DNA from: Thermoprotei archaeon
GTDB taxonomy: Archaea > Thermoproteota > Thermoprotei > QMSL01 > B3-G16
Direction of reading: 5' to 3'
Assembly: GCA_003649665.1 (NCBI GenBank)
Contig: QMSL01000041.1
Coordinates: 1 to 9,669, forward strand
Length of the DNA stretch: 9,669 nucleotides
Shown here one piece after another: positions 1-7,550 of this stretch. Under the pieces are notes generated by a model. That model was given only the letters and a program-made list of their open reading frames with translations, was not told the origin of the DNA and did no database searches. A program made the position numbers and the translations under genes. Each line of letters begins with the position of its first letter. Positions within the stretch are counted from its first letter, which is position 1.

Positions 1-336
1 ATAGTACGCGCTGATGTCGTGCTCTATGTAATCGATAGAATATAGTGAGGCAGCTATTACGAGAATTAAAGTGGCTATTGCCGCAAGTAGACTCACTCCA
101 TCGATAAATAGTTTGAAGGATATTTCAGTCGCATGGCTACTTAACTTGGGAAGCCACTTATATTCTTCTATGTACAATGGAGCTCCTTGAAGGTATGCAG
201 TGGTGACGAGTATTAGGTCTATCAGTCCAACTATGGTACATACCATTCCACCTGCCCTTTCTGAATACCTCTTGCTCAATACGTATGCTATTGGTATTGC
301 GATAGCGGGTATTATTACGGATAGGAGGAGATACAT
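1..336 (-). CDS. nuoM: NuoM-like antiporter-type membrane subunit, N-terminal part (runs off left edge)
   Basis: The first 112 residues of an antiporter-like (Mrp/NuoL-M-N) ion-translocating subunit; the rest lies beyond position 1. Translation from the ATG at 334-336 gives a first membrane helix at about residues 2-20, a second at 33-48, a loop containing KWLP (about 60-63), then the signature stretch FIDGVSLLAAIATL (about 78-91) and SLYSIDYI (about 97-104). These match the N-terminal region of NuoM/HyfB/MnhD proteins. The start is supported by GAGGTGA (343-349), whose TGA is also the stop codon of the preceding N-like gene; the gap is 6 bases. Last visible gene of the operon. The TM5 glutamate and TM7/8 lysines that would show function lie outside the window. 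It could equally be named NuoL/MnhD-type, because these paralogues are hard to separate from the N-terminus alone. Confidence 0.85.
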   Translation of the reverse strand, partial: MYLLLSVIIPAIAIPIAYVLSKRYSERAGGMVCTIVGLIDLILVTTAYLQGAPLYIEEYKWLPKLSSHATEISFKLFIDGVSLLAAIATLILVIAASLYSIDYIEHDISAYY

Positions 337-342
337 GGTTTT

Positions 343-1818
343 TCACCTCATCATGAACTCGAGTATTAGACGTGGGTATGTACCACATATTATGAGGAGT
401 ACATTTAATATAATGAATGGAATCAGCTGTATAACGCTTTCCTCCTCTCTAGTTACTCTCGATGTCTTAGACCATAGTGTTGCTATAACTCTCAAAACAT
501 ATGCGGCACATACTCCAAAGAATATTATCACTAGTATCACTATGAGTCTGCGGAAAGTACTCGAAATAGCAGATATCACAAAGAACTTAGCCATGAAGCC
601 CGCAAGTGGTGGTACTCCAGCTAACGATAATAAAGAGATTATAAGGTTAGCTGAAAGTAATGGAAACCTCCATGGAAGCCCTCTTATATCGTCAATTGTA
701 GTTATGCCCTTAGTCTCTCCAAGACCTATGAGTGATACAATGTTTGAAAGAGCTATGTTACTGAAGAGTATGAAGAAAGTAGCTATTGCAAGAGGTATTG
801 ATGGCTTAACGATTGAAATACCTAAGATCGCTAAGTACGTAGCGAGTAGTAATGTATATCCTGCGTCAGCAATGCCACTATACCCAAATATCCTCCTAAG
901 TCTACGCTGGGTTAAAGCTGATAGCTCACCTAATATAAACGAAATCACTGAGATTAACACTACTACGTTTGTGAATAGCATCTTAATTGTGTAGGTTCCT
1001 GTAAGAATATGTTCATAAAGGGGTAATACTCTTAGGAGAGCATAAAGATCAGCAGTATCAACAAGGAGTATAAAGAAGGCAGATGCAATTGCCATAGGTC
1101 CTGTATAGACATCTGGTAACCACATATAGAATGGAACTAAACCAACTTCAATTCCCATTCCGACTAGTATGAGAGTAAAGAAGAGAAGGGTAAGAATAGA
1201 CATACTTCCTTGCTCAAGTTGAGGAGTACCGGATAGGTAGGAAAGTGAGAGAGCTATGAGATCGAGACCTTTGCTCCTTAATATTAGATAGAGACCGCTA
1301 AATCCTATAGCTAAGAATATTCCCCCTAATATGAGCATTATCGTCATTTTTACCGTTGCCTCTATTGATTCCCTATTCCTCTCAATGAATAGGAAGGCCG
1401 TGGAGACGAGACCTATTTCCATGAATAGAAGAAGTATTATCAGGTTGTCTGAGAATATTATGCCATATGCTGAGAAGAGCATGAACAATATTACGTCGAA
1501 TTTATCCATAACGCTCTTCCTATTCATATATGCACCAAGCAATAGCATATGAGAAGCAAACGTCATGAGAGTTGCGAGTGTAAGAGATGTAGGATTTAGT
1601 ACAAAGGCCTTTCTCAGCGAGAAGAGAGGAAGTTCGCTTATTCCAGTACTTCTGATTTTGACGCTAAGACACGCTAAGAGCACATAAGATGCTATGTAGG
1701 ATACGTTCGCTAGTAGGAACTTCTCCTTAGTCTTGCCTAAGGCGTGAACTACTACTGCCATTATGGGAAGAATCCCTAAGAGTGTGTAGAAGGGTAGCAT
1801 TATGCCTTCATTTATCAT
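343..1818 (-). CDS. nuoN: NuoN-like antiporter-type subunit with unusual acidic residues in the channel
   Basis: A 491-residue, very hydrophobic protein with about 14 membrane helices, of the usual size for NuoN/NuoM subunits, which carry one ion half-channel in the membrane arm. Family landmarks: LLLFMEIGL (about 129-137; E134 is the TM5 glutamate), VPFYMWLPDVYTG (228-240), the Q-rich/basic loop and GYSGIADAGY (312-321), and SLAGVPPLAGFMAKFF (398-413; K411 is the TM12 lysine). It looks closer to NuoN than NuoM because of the PDVYxG and LAGxPPLAGF context and the GLPWRFP segment. Odd: the TM7 lysine of the family (GFKxxxVPF) is E224, the TM8 lysine position is D254 (same 30-residue spacing as E. 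coli K217 and K247), and the conserved histidine of SSIxHxGY is D318. Starts at an ATGA overlap with the NuoL stop, behind GGGGGTGAT. The order L-N-M differs from the common L-M-N. It could also be called a generic proton-conducting transporter. Confidence 0.93.
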   Translation of the reverse strand: MINEGIMLPFYTLLGILPIMAVVVHALGKTKEKFLLANVSYIASYVLLACLSVKIRSTGISELPLFSLRKAFVLNPTSLTLATLMTFASHMLLLGAYMNRKSVMDKFDVILFMLFSAYGIIFSDNLIILLLFMEIGLVSTAFLFIERNRESIEATVKMTIMLILGGIFLAIGFSGLYLILRSKGLDLIALSLSYLSGTPQLEQGSMSILTLLFFTLILVGMGIEVGLVPFYMWLPDVYTGPMAIASAFFILLVDTADLYALLRVLPLYEHILTGTYTIKMLFTNVVVLISVISFILGELSALTQRRLRRIFGYSGIADAGYTLLLATYLAILGISIVKPSIPLAIATFFILFSNIALSNIVSLIGLGETKGITTIDDIRGLPWRFPLLSANLIISLLSLAGVPPLAGFMAKFFVISAISSTFRRLIVILVIIFFGVCAAYVLRVIATLWSKTSRVTREEESVIQLIPFIILNVLLIICGTYPRLILEFMMR

Positions 1819-3797
1819 AGCATCATCACCCCCACTAATATGATTAATAACACTAGCACTAAACCTACTATTACGGAGGATACGTAATGGTGTATCTCAC
1901 CAGTATGCAATGAACGTAATATATTGCTTAAGTTGACGAATAAGCGTACTAAGGCATTATTAAAAGCCTCTACACCTGAGTCCACTAGGAAGGCTATGTA
2001 TGATGGAAGCGAGCCCAAGATTATGACGGATGCACGGTCTATAATGAAGTTTATCCCCTGTTCTATTACAGACGCTATGTAGGAAGGCAAGCCCATTAAG
2101 ACTTTTAACAATACCCTTTCATAGAAGAAATCGATGTAATACCCGTTGAATAGGATGTCGTTTATTACCGTTATGGGTCTTAAAGCTAATACGCGTTCTC
2201 TTGAGATAACTTCCTTAAAGTATATTAAATATGCACTTCCGGCGCCTAAAGCCAGTATCATAGCGCTTTTTAGCAATCCGTGGATATGAACTTCTATTTT
2301 ATATCCCTCTAAGACATAAAGAAGGAATGTGGGAGCGATAAAGCATAATACCATCAATGATATGAGGGGGATCGTCATTACTGATTCAGCCTCATGCGGC
2401 TTATGTTTAGTCACGTATTCGGATGGAGGTGCGAAGAATACTAGGTAAACTAATCTAAGCGAATAAAATGCGGTTAAGATTGATGTTAACGTGAAGAATA
2501 TAGAACCCCAAGGCATTACTTTCATTGCTTCTGACGCTACCTTTAAGATCTCTTCCTTGCTTATAAATCCGCTTAAGGGCGGAAATCCCATGAGCGATAA
2601 TGCTCCTATGGTCATTGCAGTACATGTTATAGGCATGTACTTTCTTAGACCTCCCATTAAGCGCATATCTCTCGTCTCAAGGGCATGTATTACCGCACCA
2701 GCGGATAAGAAGAGAAGAGCCTTGAAATACGCATGACTCAACATGTGAGATACGCCCGCAGTAAACGCCTCATGAAGACCAACATATCCGCCAAGTCCTA
2801 GCGCTAAGAACATCAAGCCTAGCTGGCTTATTGTCGAGTAAGCTAGAACCCTCTTTACATCAAGAGCTACTAAGGCCATTGTCGCGGAGAATAACGATGT
2901 GAATCCACCTATGAGGACTACCGTCTTAAAGAATGGCATTAAGAGGACTGGGTTTATACCTGAGTAGTGCAGAAGAGTCTCAAATCTTGCAATTAAATAT
3001 ACTCCAGCCTTGACCATAGTTGCAGCGTGTATTAGTGCAGAAACGGTCGTTGGGCCTTCCATTGCATCAGGTAACCATACGTGAAGTGGGAATTGAGCGC
3101 TCTTGCCCATCGCACCTATGAATGCTAAGATCAATGGAATTGTTAGGAGCTTAGCTATATTAATGGGAGGAGATGTAATAGTGGAGCTTAACATCATCTT
3201 AGAAATGAGATCCCTATAACTTAGCGTTCCAAACCTGAGATATATTAAGGCGATAGATGCAAGCAGGAATGTATCCCCTATCCTAGTTACTATAAATGCC
3301 TTTACTCCTGCTTTAGAAGCTTCAGGTCGCCTATACCAATGCGCGATTAGGCAACATGAGGTTATACCTACGACTTCCCAGAATAGGTAAAGGTAAAGGA
3401 AGTTACCAACCAGTACTAGGCCCAACATACCGCCTATGAAGAGCAATATGAACGTATAATACCGGATGTAGGCCTCATCTTCCTTCATATATCCAAGTGA
3501 GAACACTACCACAAGGAAGCTAACGATGGGAACTATTAGTAGCATTACTAATGTCAGCTCATCGATGAATATTGAAAATGATGGAATGGATGATGTGTAC
3601 CTTATGAATAGGGGCAGTTCGTACCTATTTAAGACAACGTCCATTAAGAGAACTAGGCTTAGGACTAGAGATATCCCCGTTATGATGACTGAGAATAGCT
3701 CTACATACCTCCGTCTTACCCTTATCATTAGCGGAACTATAGCCGAACTCACTAGTGGTAACAAGGGAATTAGCAAGCTAATTGTAGCTAAACTCAT
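1815..3797 (-). CDS. nuoL: NuoL-like antiporter subunit with C-terminal lateral helix
   Basis: A 660-residue distal ion-pumping subunit of the complex I/group 4 hydrogenase membrane arm. It has the full canonical set of residues: FWEVVGI with E141 in TM5, GAMGKSAQFPLHVWLPDAMEGPT (229-250) with K232 in TM7, HAATMVKAGVY with H257 and K263 in TM8, YSTISQLG (320-327), and SGFISKEEIL (409-418) with K414/E415 in TM12. The extra region after about residue 520 contains NGYYIDFFYE and a long amphipathic stretch ending in a hydrophobic helix (about 640-660). This fits the lateral helix and anchor helix that distinguish NuoL from NuoM/N. ATG at 3795-3797 follows AGAGGTGA, whose TGA is the NuoK stop, leaving a 5-base gap. 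Length is near the usual 600-650 or slightly longer. Unlike the N-like neighbour, its proton-path residues look normal. Confidence 0.96.
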   Translation of the reverse strand: MSLATISLLIPLLPLVSSAIVPLMIRVRRRYVELFSVIITGISLVLSLVLLMDVVLNRYELPLFIRYTSSIPSFSIFIDELTLVMLLIVPIVSFLVVVFSLGYMKEDEAYIRYYTFILLFIGGMLGLVLVGNFLYLYLFWEVVGITSCCLIAHWYRRPEASKAGVKAFIVTRIGDTFLLASIALIYLRFGTLSYRDLISKMMLSSTITSPPINIAKLLTIPLILAFIGAMGKSAQFPLHVWLPDAMEGPTTVSALIHAATMVKAGVYLIARFETLLHYSGINPVLLMPFFKTVVLIGGFTSLFSATMALVALDVKRVLAYSTISQLGLMFLALGLGGYVGLHEAFTAGVSHMLSHAYFKALLFLSAGAVIHALETRDMRLMGGLRKYMPITCTAMTIGALSLMGFPPLSGFISKEEILKVASEAMKVMPWGSIFFTLTSILTAFYSLRLVYLVFFAPPSEYVTKHKPHEAESVMTIPLISLMVLCFIAPTFLLYVLEGYKIEVHIHGLLKSAMILALGAGSAYLIYFKEVISRERVLALRPITVINDILFNGYYIDFFYERVLLKVLMGLPSYIASVIEQGINFIIDRASVIILGSLPSYIAFLVDSGVEAFNNALVRLFVNLSNILRSLHTGEIHHYVSSVIVGLVLVLLIILVGVMML

Positions 3798-3802
3798 TTA
3801 GA

Positions 3803-4111
3803 TCACCTCTTTAAACCGGATAGTTTACTGATATCACATTCCTTTAAAGTTTTTAATATGACCATAATCACTAAAATGACAAGGACTATTAGGGTGGAAT
3901 CTATAGCAAGAAGCACCACGATTAAGTTCTCAACGGCCTTATGTAATCCTAACGCCTCTGATAAAAACGCTATATAGCCAAGTGCTCCGGATGCTATTAA
4001 CTCTAATGAGATTAATATGCGTATAGGTGTTGTTCTCTTAGAGATTCCATATAGTCCTGCTATCAACAATACGGTCGACGTTAATACATAAGGAAGGCAT
4101 TCAAGTATCAT
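3803..4111 (-). CDS. nuoK: NuoK-like small membrane subunit
   Basis: A 102-residue protein with three membrane helices, equivalent to NuoK/MbhG/MnhC, which links the H/A/J part of the membrane arm to the antiporter-like subunits. The first conserved channel glutamate is present as E37 in ISLELIASG (TM2). The second, E72 in E. coli (AAAEA), falls on D71 in VVLLAIDSTL (TM3), a conservative Glu-to-Asp change. After TM3 there is a short basic tail ending LKR. The ATG overlaps the NuoJ stop as ATGA, with AAGGTGATG upstream on the mRNA, so the two are probably translationally coupled. Length matches the family (about 100). Confidence 0.94.
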   Translation of the reverse strand: MILECLPYVLTSTVLLIAGLYGISKRTTPIRILISLELIASGALGYIAFLSEALGLHKAVENLIVVLLAIDSTLIVLVILVIMVILKTLKECDISKLSGLKR

Positions 4112-4551
4112 GTGCGCATCACCTTCATGACGTGTTTTATTCCTAATGCCAAGATTACTAATAGGAATGCGTGAAGTATTAAAAGCGAGAAAGCGCTACC
4201 CGAAGGTAAGAGTGACCCTACTGATAAAGAGGGCAACTTGAAACATATGCCGATTAAGAGTATGAAGAGTAATACGAAGAGTGCTATTGCGATTCTATTA
4301 GAGGATGGTGGTAAACTTCGTCTGAGTGACGTACAGAGAAGTCCTAGGACTATTAGCACGGAGATGGCAACGGAGAGCTGTACTACGAATAAACTCACTA
4401 ATCCCCTATGTAGATAGGCAAATGAAAGTGTGAGTAAAGAGGAACTTGCACTTAGCACTGCTATGAGGTCGTCCTTTAACTCAACACATAGTATTGCAAG
4501 TACTGAGCTGACTATAGCTAATACAGATGATAAAATTATATCGACCATCAT
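4108..4551 (-). CDS. nuoJ: NuoJ-like membrane subunit
   Basis: A 147-residue hydrophobic protein with about five predicted helices (roughly 3-23, 26-46, 53-73, 87-105, 118-140), placed between I and K exactly where NuoJ sits in complex I operons. In complex I this subunit contributes to the coupling region between the quinone/H2 site and the antiporters. The usual NuoJ TM3 signature (YxGAIxVLFxF) is not seen; the corresponding stretch reads VVQLSVAISVLIVLGLL (55-71). The identification therefore rests on size, topology and gene order more than on motifs. DDLIAVLSASSSLLTLSFAYL resembles the N-terminal part of MbhD/MnhB-type and NuoJ proteins. Two adjacent ATGs occur; the first (4549-4551) makes an ATGA overlap with the NuoI stop, and AGGTGG lies upstream. 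Confidence 0.82.
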   Translation of the reverse strand: MMVDIILSSVLAIVSSVLAILCVELKDDLIAVLSASSSLLTLSFAYLHRGLVSLFVVQLSVAISVLIVLGLLCTSLRRSLPPSSNRIAIALFVLLFILLIGICFKLPSLSVGSLLPSGSAFSLLILHAFLLVILALGIKHVMKVMRT

Positions 4552-4973
4552 TTCTTACCACCACCTTTCTTAAACTTCTTAAGGATTATAGACTTCTCCT
4601 CATCAGATGGCTTCCTAATGAGATTCTCCTTATCATATGATGAAAGGTCGTATACAGTTGAAGGCAATATAGCTTTAGTAGGACATGATTCAACACATTG
4701 GTAACAGAAGATACACCTATAGTAGTGGAATACAGGAAGTCTTCTATATTCAGGCTTTTCCGTTGTAGACACATTAATTGGTATGAGCTCTATAGCGCCT
4801 GAAGGACAGTCCATAGCGCAGAGGCCGCAGCCTATGCATTTATCCGCAATCCACTCAAGCTTTCCCCTAAATCCCTTAGCTACCTTCGTTGCTACCTTCG
4901 GATATTGTAACGTAGCAGGCTTTCTTACAATGTTTTTCATTACCTCCCTTATTAGTTTAGGAATTAACCTCAT
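4548..4973 (-). CDS. nuoI: NuoI-like 2x[4Fe-4S] ferredoxin subunit
   Basis: A 141-residue iron-sulfur protein. Two cluster-binding motifs are clear: CIGCGLCAMDCP (C46, C49, C52, C56) and CIFCYQCVESCP (C87, C90, C93, C97). These carry two [4Fe-4S] clusters (N6a/N6b in complex I) that relay electrons to or from the B subunit. The second motif, RCIFCxxCVxxCPTxAI, resembles those of hydrogenase subunits such as HycF and Mbh-type ferredoxin subunits. The N-terminal 35 residues include an amphipathic, basic stretch suited to lie on the membrane arm. The tail is lysine-rich (KKFKKGGGKK). With no NuoE/F/G in the operon, this is the likely entry or exit point for electrons, probably with soluble ferredoxin (inference). 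The ATG overlaps the NuoH stop by 4 bases. Confidence 0.96.
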   Translation of the reverse strand: MRLIPKLIREVMKNIVRKPATLQYPKVATKVAKGFRGKLEWIADKCIGCGLCAMDCPSGAIELIPINVSTTEKPEYRRLPVFHYYRCIFCYQCVESCPTKAILPSTVYDLSSYDKENLIRKPSDEEKSIILKKFKKGGGKK

Positions 4974-5956
4974 AGTGCTATCACCTTAACCGAGAATAGC
5001 AGTATGACGAGCAGAGTGCATAAGGGAATTATGTATTTCCAGAACAGATCTAATGCAATGTCTATCCTAAGACGGGCAGTTATGCATTTTATCTCAGTTG
5101 CCACGAAGACTATAAGCAACGTCTCAAGTATTAGTAAGACCACATTGATGAACATTGCCATATTAGAGACAGGTCTCAGTAAACCGCTTAAGAATATAGA
5201 GGCAAGGAATGAACTTGTTACTGTAAGCTGGACATCTCTCGCTAAGTTAACTAATGCTAAGCGAACTCCCGAGAACTCCGTAATGTAGCCAGCTACTATC
5301 TCCGTTTCGGCATGAGGCATACTAAATGGATTTCGTTCTATTTCAGCCTGTTCGGTTATCGCTTCAAACATTAAGGCAACTAACCAGAACGGTATTAAGA
5401 AGGGAGCATATATTAAGGACTCAGGCATTCTATGTGCTATTTCAACTATTGAGAAACGCCCTGTAATTATAACTGGAACTATTGCTAATAACACTAGAGG
5501 AATGTCAAGAGCTACTACTTGAAGTAGTAACCTTACCGCACCTACTACAGTAAACGCATTTCTAGAGAGGAGGCCTGCGAAATATAATAGGCCTGATGCA
5601 AGGCTTAAAAGCAAGGAAACTAATACGACATCTCCATCAAACGATAGAACGCTTTTTCCCGTATAGGGAATAAAGAGAGCACACAGTATGTACAACGAGA
5701 GCGAAGCAATTATCATGAAATCAACAATTCTCGTGCTCATACTCCGTACATCTATCGTCTCCTTCTGGAGCAGTTTAATGAAGTCAGCAAAGGGCTGAAG
5801 TACTCCAAATGGGCCTGTATATGAAGGTCCCATACGATTTTCCATTCTTCCGGTTAGCTTTCGCTCAAACCACTCAACGAAGAGAGCAAAGGCAAATATG
5901 AATAGGAAACCTGGGAATATCACCGATTTCAGTAATAGGGAAAGCCACGTATTCAT
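4970..5956 (-). CDS. nuoH: NuoH-like membrane subunit anchoring the catalytic arm
   Basis: A 328-residue protein with about eight helices, equivalent to NuoH/FpoH/EchB/MbhM, which docks the B-C-D-I module and forms the first half-channel. Motifs: EWFERKLTGR (28-37) and NRMGPSYTGPFGVLQPFADFIKLLQKE together span residues 40-66; the cytoplasmic loop EIERNPFSMPHAETEIVAGYITEFSG is at 205-230. That loop follows the complex I form (ExxRxPFDxPEAExELVAGYxxE) rather than the PVDxPxTHxELT form usual in Ech/Mbh/Hyc-type hydrogenases. The glutamate of the GxxRxxxQxxxxE helix (E157 in E. coli) is D151 here. Start ATG overlaps the stop of the D gene as ATGA, with a strong GGAGGTG six bases upstream. Length is typical. 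Confidence 0.96.
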   Translation of the reverse strand: MNTWLSLLLKSVIFPGFLFIFAFALFVEWFERKLTGRMENRMGPSYTGPFGVLQPFADFIKLLQKETIDVRSMSTRIVDFMIIASLSLYILCALFIPYTGKSVLSFDGDVVLVSLLLSLASGLLYFAGLLSRNAFTVVGAVRLLLQVVALDIPLVLLAIVPVIITGRFSIVEIAHRMPESLIYAPFLIPFWLVALMFEAITEQAEIERNPFSMPHAETEIVAGYITEFSGVRLALVNLARDVQLTVTSSFLASIFLSGLLRPVSNMAMFINVVLLILETLLIVFVATEIKCITARLRIDIALDLFWKYIIPLCTLLVILLFSVKVIAL

Positions 5957-7110
5957 TTCCTACACCTCCGCGCAAGCTCCCTTAAACTAACCCTCTTAAC
6001 CTTATTATCCTTTAGGTCTATTAGAGTTACCCTATCCGTACAAGCAAAGCAGGGATCTATGCTAACAAGGATAGCTGGTATATCAGCTATAGTATTCCCC
6101 TCAAACAGTTTTGCAGCAGCTAATAGATTTGCTAAAGTTGGCGTTCTCACCTTTAGCCTATACGGTATCGTACCACCCTTACTTATCAGATGATATATTA
6201 GTTCGCCTCGAGGAGCTTCAACTCTACTTACTGCTTCAGCTGGAGGAACTGCCCTTCTTAGTGGAAGTCGTATCTCTCCCTTAGGCAGATGCTCGAGTGC
6301 GTAGCGCACTATGTTAATCGCTTCTATAGTCTCATCAACCCTGACCATTAGCCTTGCCCAGACATCACATTCATCTCTAACAATGACATTAAATGGTATT
6401 TCATCATATGCTGCATACGGCCAATCCCTCCTTATGTCCACATCTACTGCTGATCCACGTGCCATAGGCCCTACGACGCAGTATTTTATCGCTTCCTTTC
6501 TGGGAAGAACACCTACTTCTACAGTCCTCCTCCTTATCGTAGGATCCTCTTCGAATACCTTTCGATAATATTTAACCCTCTCTTCAAGCTTTGAGAGAGC
6601 TTTTATACATTTCTCGGCTACCTCAGGCGTTATATCGCGTCTAACTCCACCTATTGTGTTAAAGGCCGTCATTACACGATTGCCTGTAACCAGTTCTATT
6701 AAGTCCATTACTAACTCACGATCACGCCATATGAGCATGAAAAGAGTGTCAAAGCCTAGCTCTTCAGCGGCAACTCCAAGTAGGAGAAGGTGACTATGGA
6801 TCCTATTAAGCTCATGCACTATGGTTCTTAAATATCGAGCCCTAGGAGGCGGTTCTATTCCTAAGGCGTTCTCAACTACTTGACAATAACATACAGTGTG
6901 TGCAGCATTGCATATACCACAGATTCTCTCGGAAAGATATATTCCCCTTATGTAACTATTACGTTCAAAGAGCTTCTCTATACCCCTATGAACATATCCT
7001 ATCCTAGGCTCTGCCTTTACTACGATCTCACCTTCCACTTTAAACCTGAAGAGCTCTGGTTCGTGAAGAGCTGGATGTTGAGGACCAAATATTAGATTTA
7101 TTACCGACAT
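5953..7110 (-). CDS. nuoD: NuoD-like subunit retaining all four [NiFe] ligands: group 4 [NiFe] hydrogenase large subunit
   Basis: A catalytic subunit of 385 residues, homologous to NuoD but with an apparently intact [NiFe] site. The L1 motif is RICGIC (62-67; C64, C67, with H71 after it) and the L2 motif is DPCFACTDR (352-360; C354, C357). In NuoD of true complex I these cysteines are lost. Other group 4 hydrogenase stretches are GPQHPALHEPELFRF (9-23), GYVHRGIEKLFE (38-49), HELNRIHSHLL (99-109), IGGVRRDI (153-160) and GPMARGSAVDVDIRRDWPYAAY (214-235). It would catalyse H2 formation or oxidation on the cytoplasmic side. A 25-residue tail follows R360, like HycE, where it is removed by a maturation protease; no such protease is in this window. 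An in-frame ATG exists at 7125, but GGAGGGG (7117-7123) lies six bases before the ATG at 7110 and inside the longer version, so 7110 is preferred. It starts two bases after the C-subunit stop. Confidence 0.95.
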   Translation of the reverse strand: MSVINLIFGPQHPALHEPELFRFKVEGEIVVKAEPRIGYVHRGIEKLFERNSYIRGIYLSERICGICNAAHTVCYCQVVENALGIEPPPRARYLRTIVHELNRIHSHLLLLGVAAEELGFDTLFMLIWRDRELVMDLIELVTGNRVMTAFNTIGGVRRDITPEVAEKCIKALSKLEERVKYYRKVFEEDPTIRRRTVEVGVLPRKEAIKYCVVGPMARGSAVDVDIRRDWPYAAYDEIPFNVIVRDECDVWARLMVRVDETIEAINIVRYALEHLPKGEIRLPLRRAVPPAEAVSRVEAPRGELIYHLISKGGTIPYRLKVRTPTLANLLAAAKLFEGNTIADIPAILVSIDPCFACTDRVTLIDLKDNKVKRVSLRELARRCRK

Positions 7111-7112
7111 AG

Positions 7113-7550
7113 CTAGCCCCTCCAATCCTTTCTAAGTGGAGTGGCCTCTCCCAGATCCTCTGATATTATGAAGGGTTTGACTAACTGCTTATTCCCTATG
7201 AACTTAACTCCGAAGAGATCATGCACTTCAAGCTCATAGAATAGAGCTCCTGGAATGAAATCCACTATTGATGGAACTTCGGGTTTATCGCGAGGTACTT
7301 CCACCTTAACTATTAAGGGCTTCTTTATGGGGTAGATCCAGAGCTCATAATTTAACTCTAGTACCCCTTTATCTGGATAGTCAACTGCAGTAATAGTAAT
7401 AACGTGTACCTCCTCATCAAACGCCTTAAGGAGCTTCAGTATTATATCACGTAGTTTACTTGCATCTACCTTTATGTAGGGATATTTCCCCTTTAGCTCT
7501 CCAGACTCCTTGATCTCCTCCTTCAATATATCCTCAACATTACTTACCAC
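7113..7550 (-). CDS. nuoC: NuoC-like 30 kDa-type subunit
   Basis: A 145-residue soluble subunit of the catalytic arm that binds the D and B subunits and has no cofactors. The family signature near the C-terminus is visible: FYELEVHDLFGVKFIGN (about 104-120), matching ExExxDLFGxxFxGH, and EATPLRKDW (about 135-143), matching the PLRKD ending. It is a stand-alone protein, as in Mbh and archaeal Fpo, not fused to the large subunit as in HycE or E. coli NuoCD. The start is GTG at 7548-7550, overlapping the B gene by 11 bases; GGAGG lies nine bases upstream inside the B gene, and no in-frame ATG is available nearby. Function as an assembly and structural subunit is inferred from the family. Confidence 0.94.
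   Translation of the reverse strand: MVSNVEDILKEEIKESGELKGKYPYIKVDASKLRDIILKLLKAFDEEVHVITITAVDYPDKGVLELNYELWIYPIKKPLIVKVEVPRDKPEVPSIVDFIPGALFYELEVHDLFGVKFIGNKQLVKPFIISEDLGEATPLRKDWRG
7117..7123 (-). promoter_or_regulatory. Ribosome binding site deciding the large-subunit start
   Basis: GGAGGGG on the minus strand lies six bases before the ATG at 7110 and inside the end of the C-subunit gene. It lies downstream of the alternative ATG at 7125, so it supports the shorter large subunit. Confidence 0.75.

Noticed and set aside
200..994. A 264-codon open frame on the plus strand
   Set aside because: It lies antisense to the N-like and M-like genes, whose protein families are clear. Its translation has no recognisable motif and reads as the complement of membrane-helix codons.
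7111..7125. Upstream ATG at 7125 as start of the large subunit
   Set aside because: A strong GGAGGGG site lies inside this extension, correctly spaced for the ATG at 7110. The five extra residues are not part of the conserved N-terminus.
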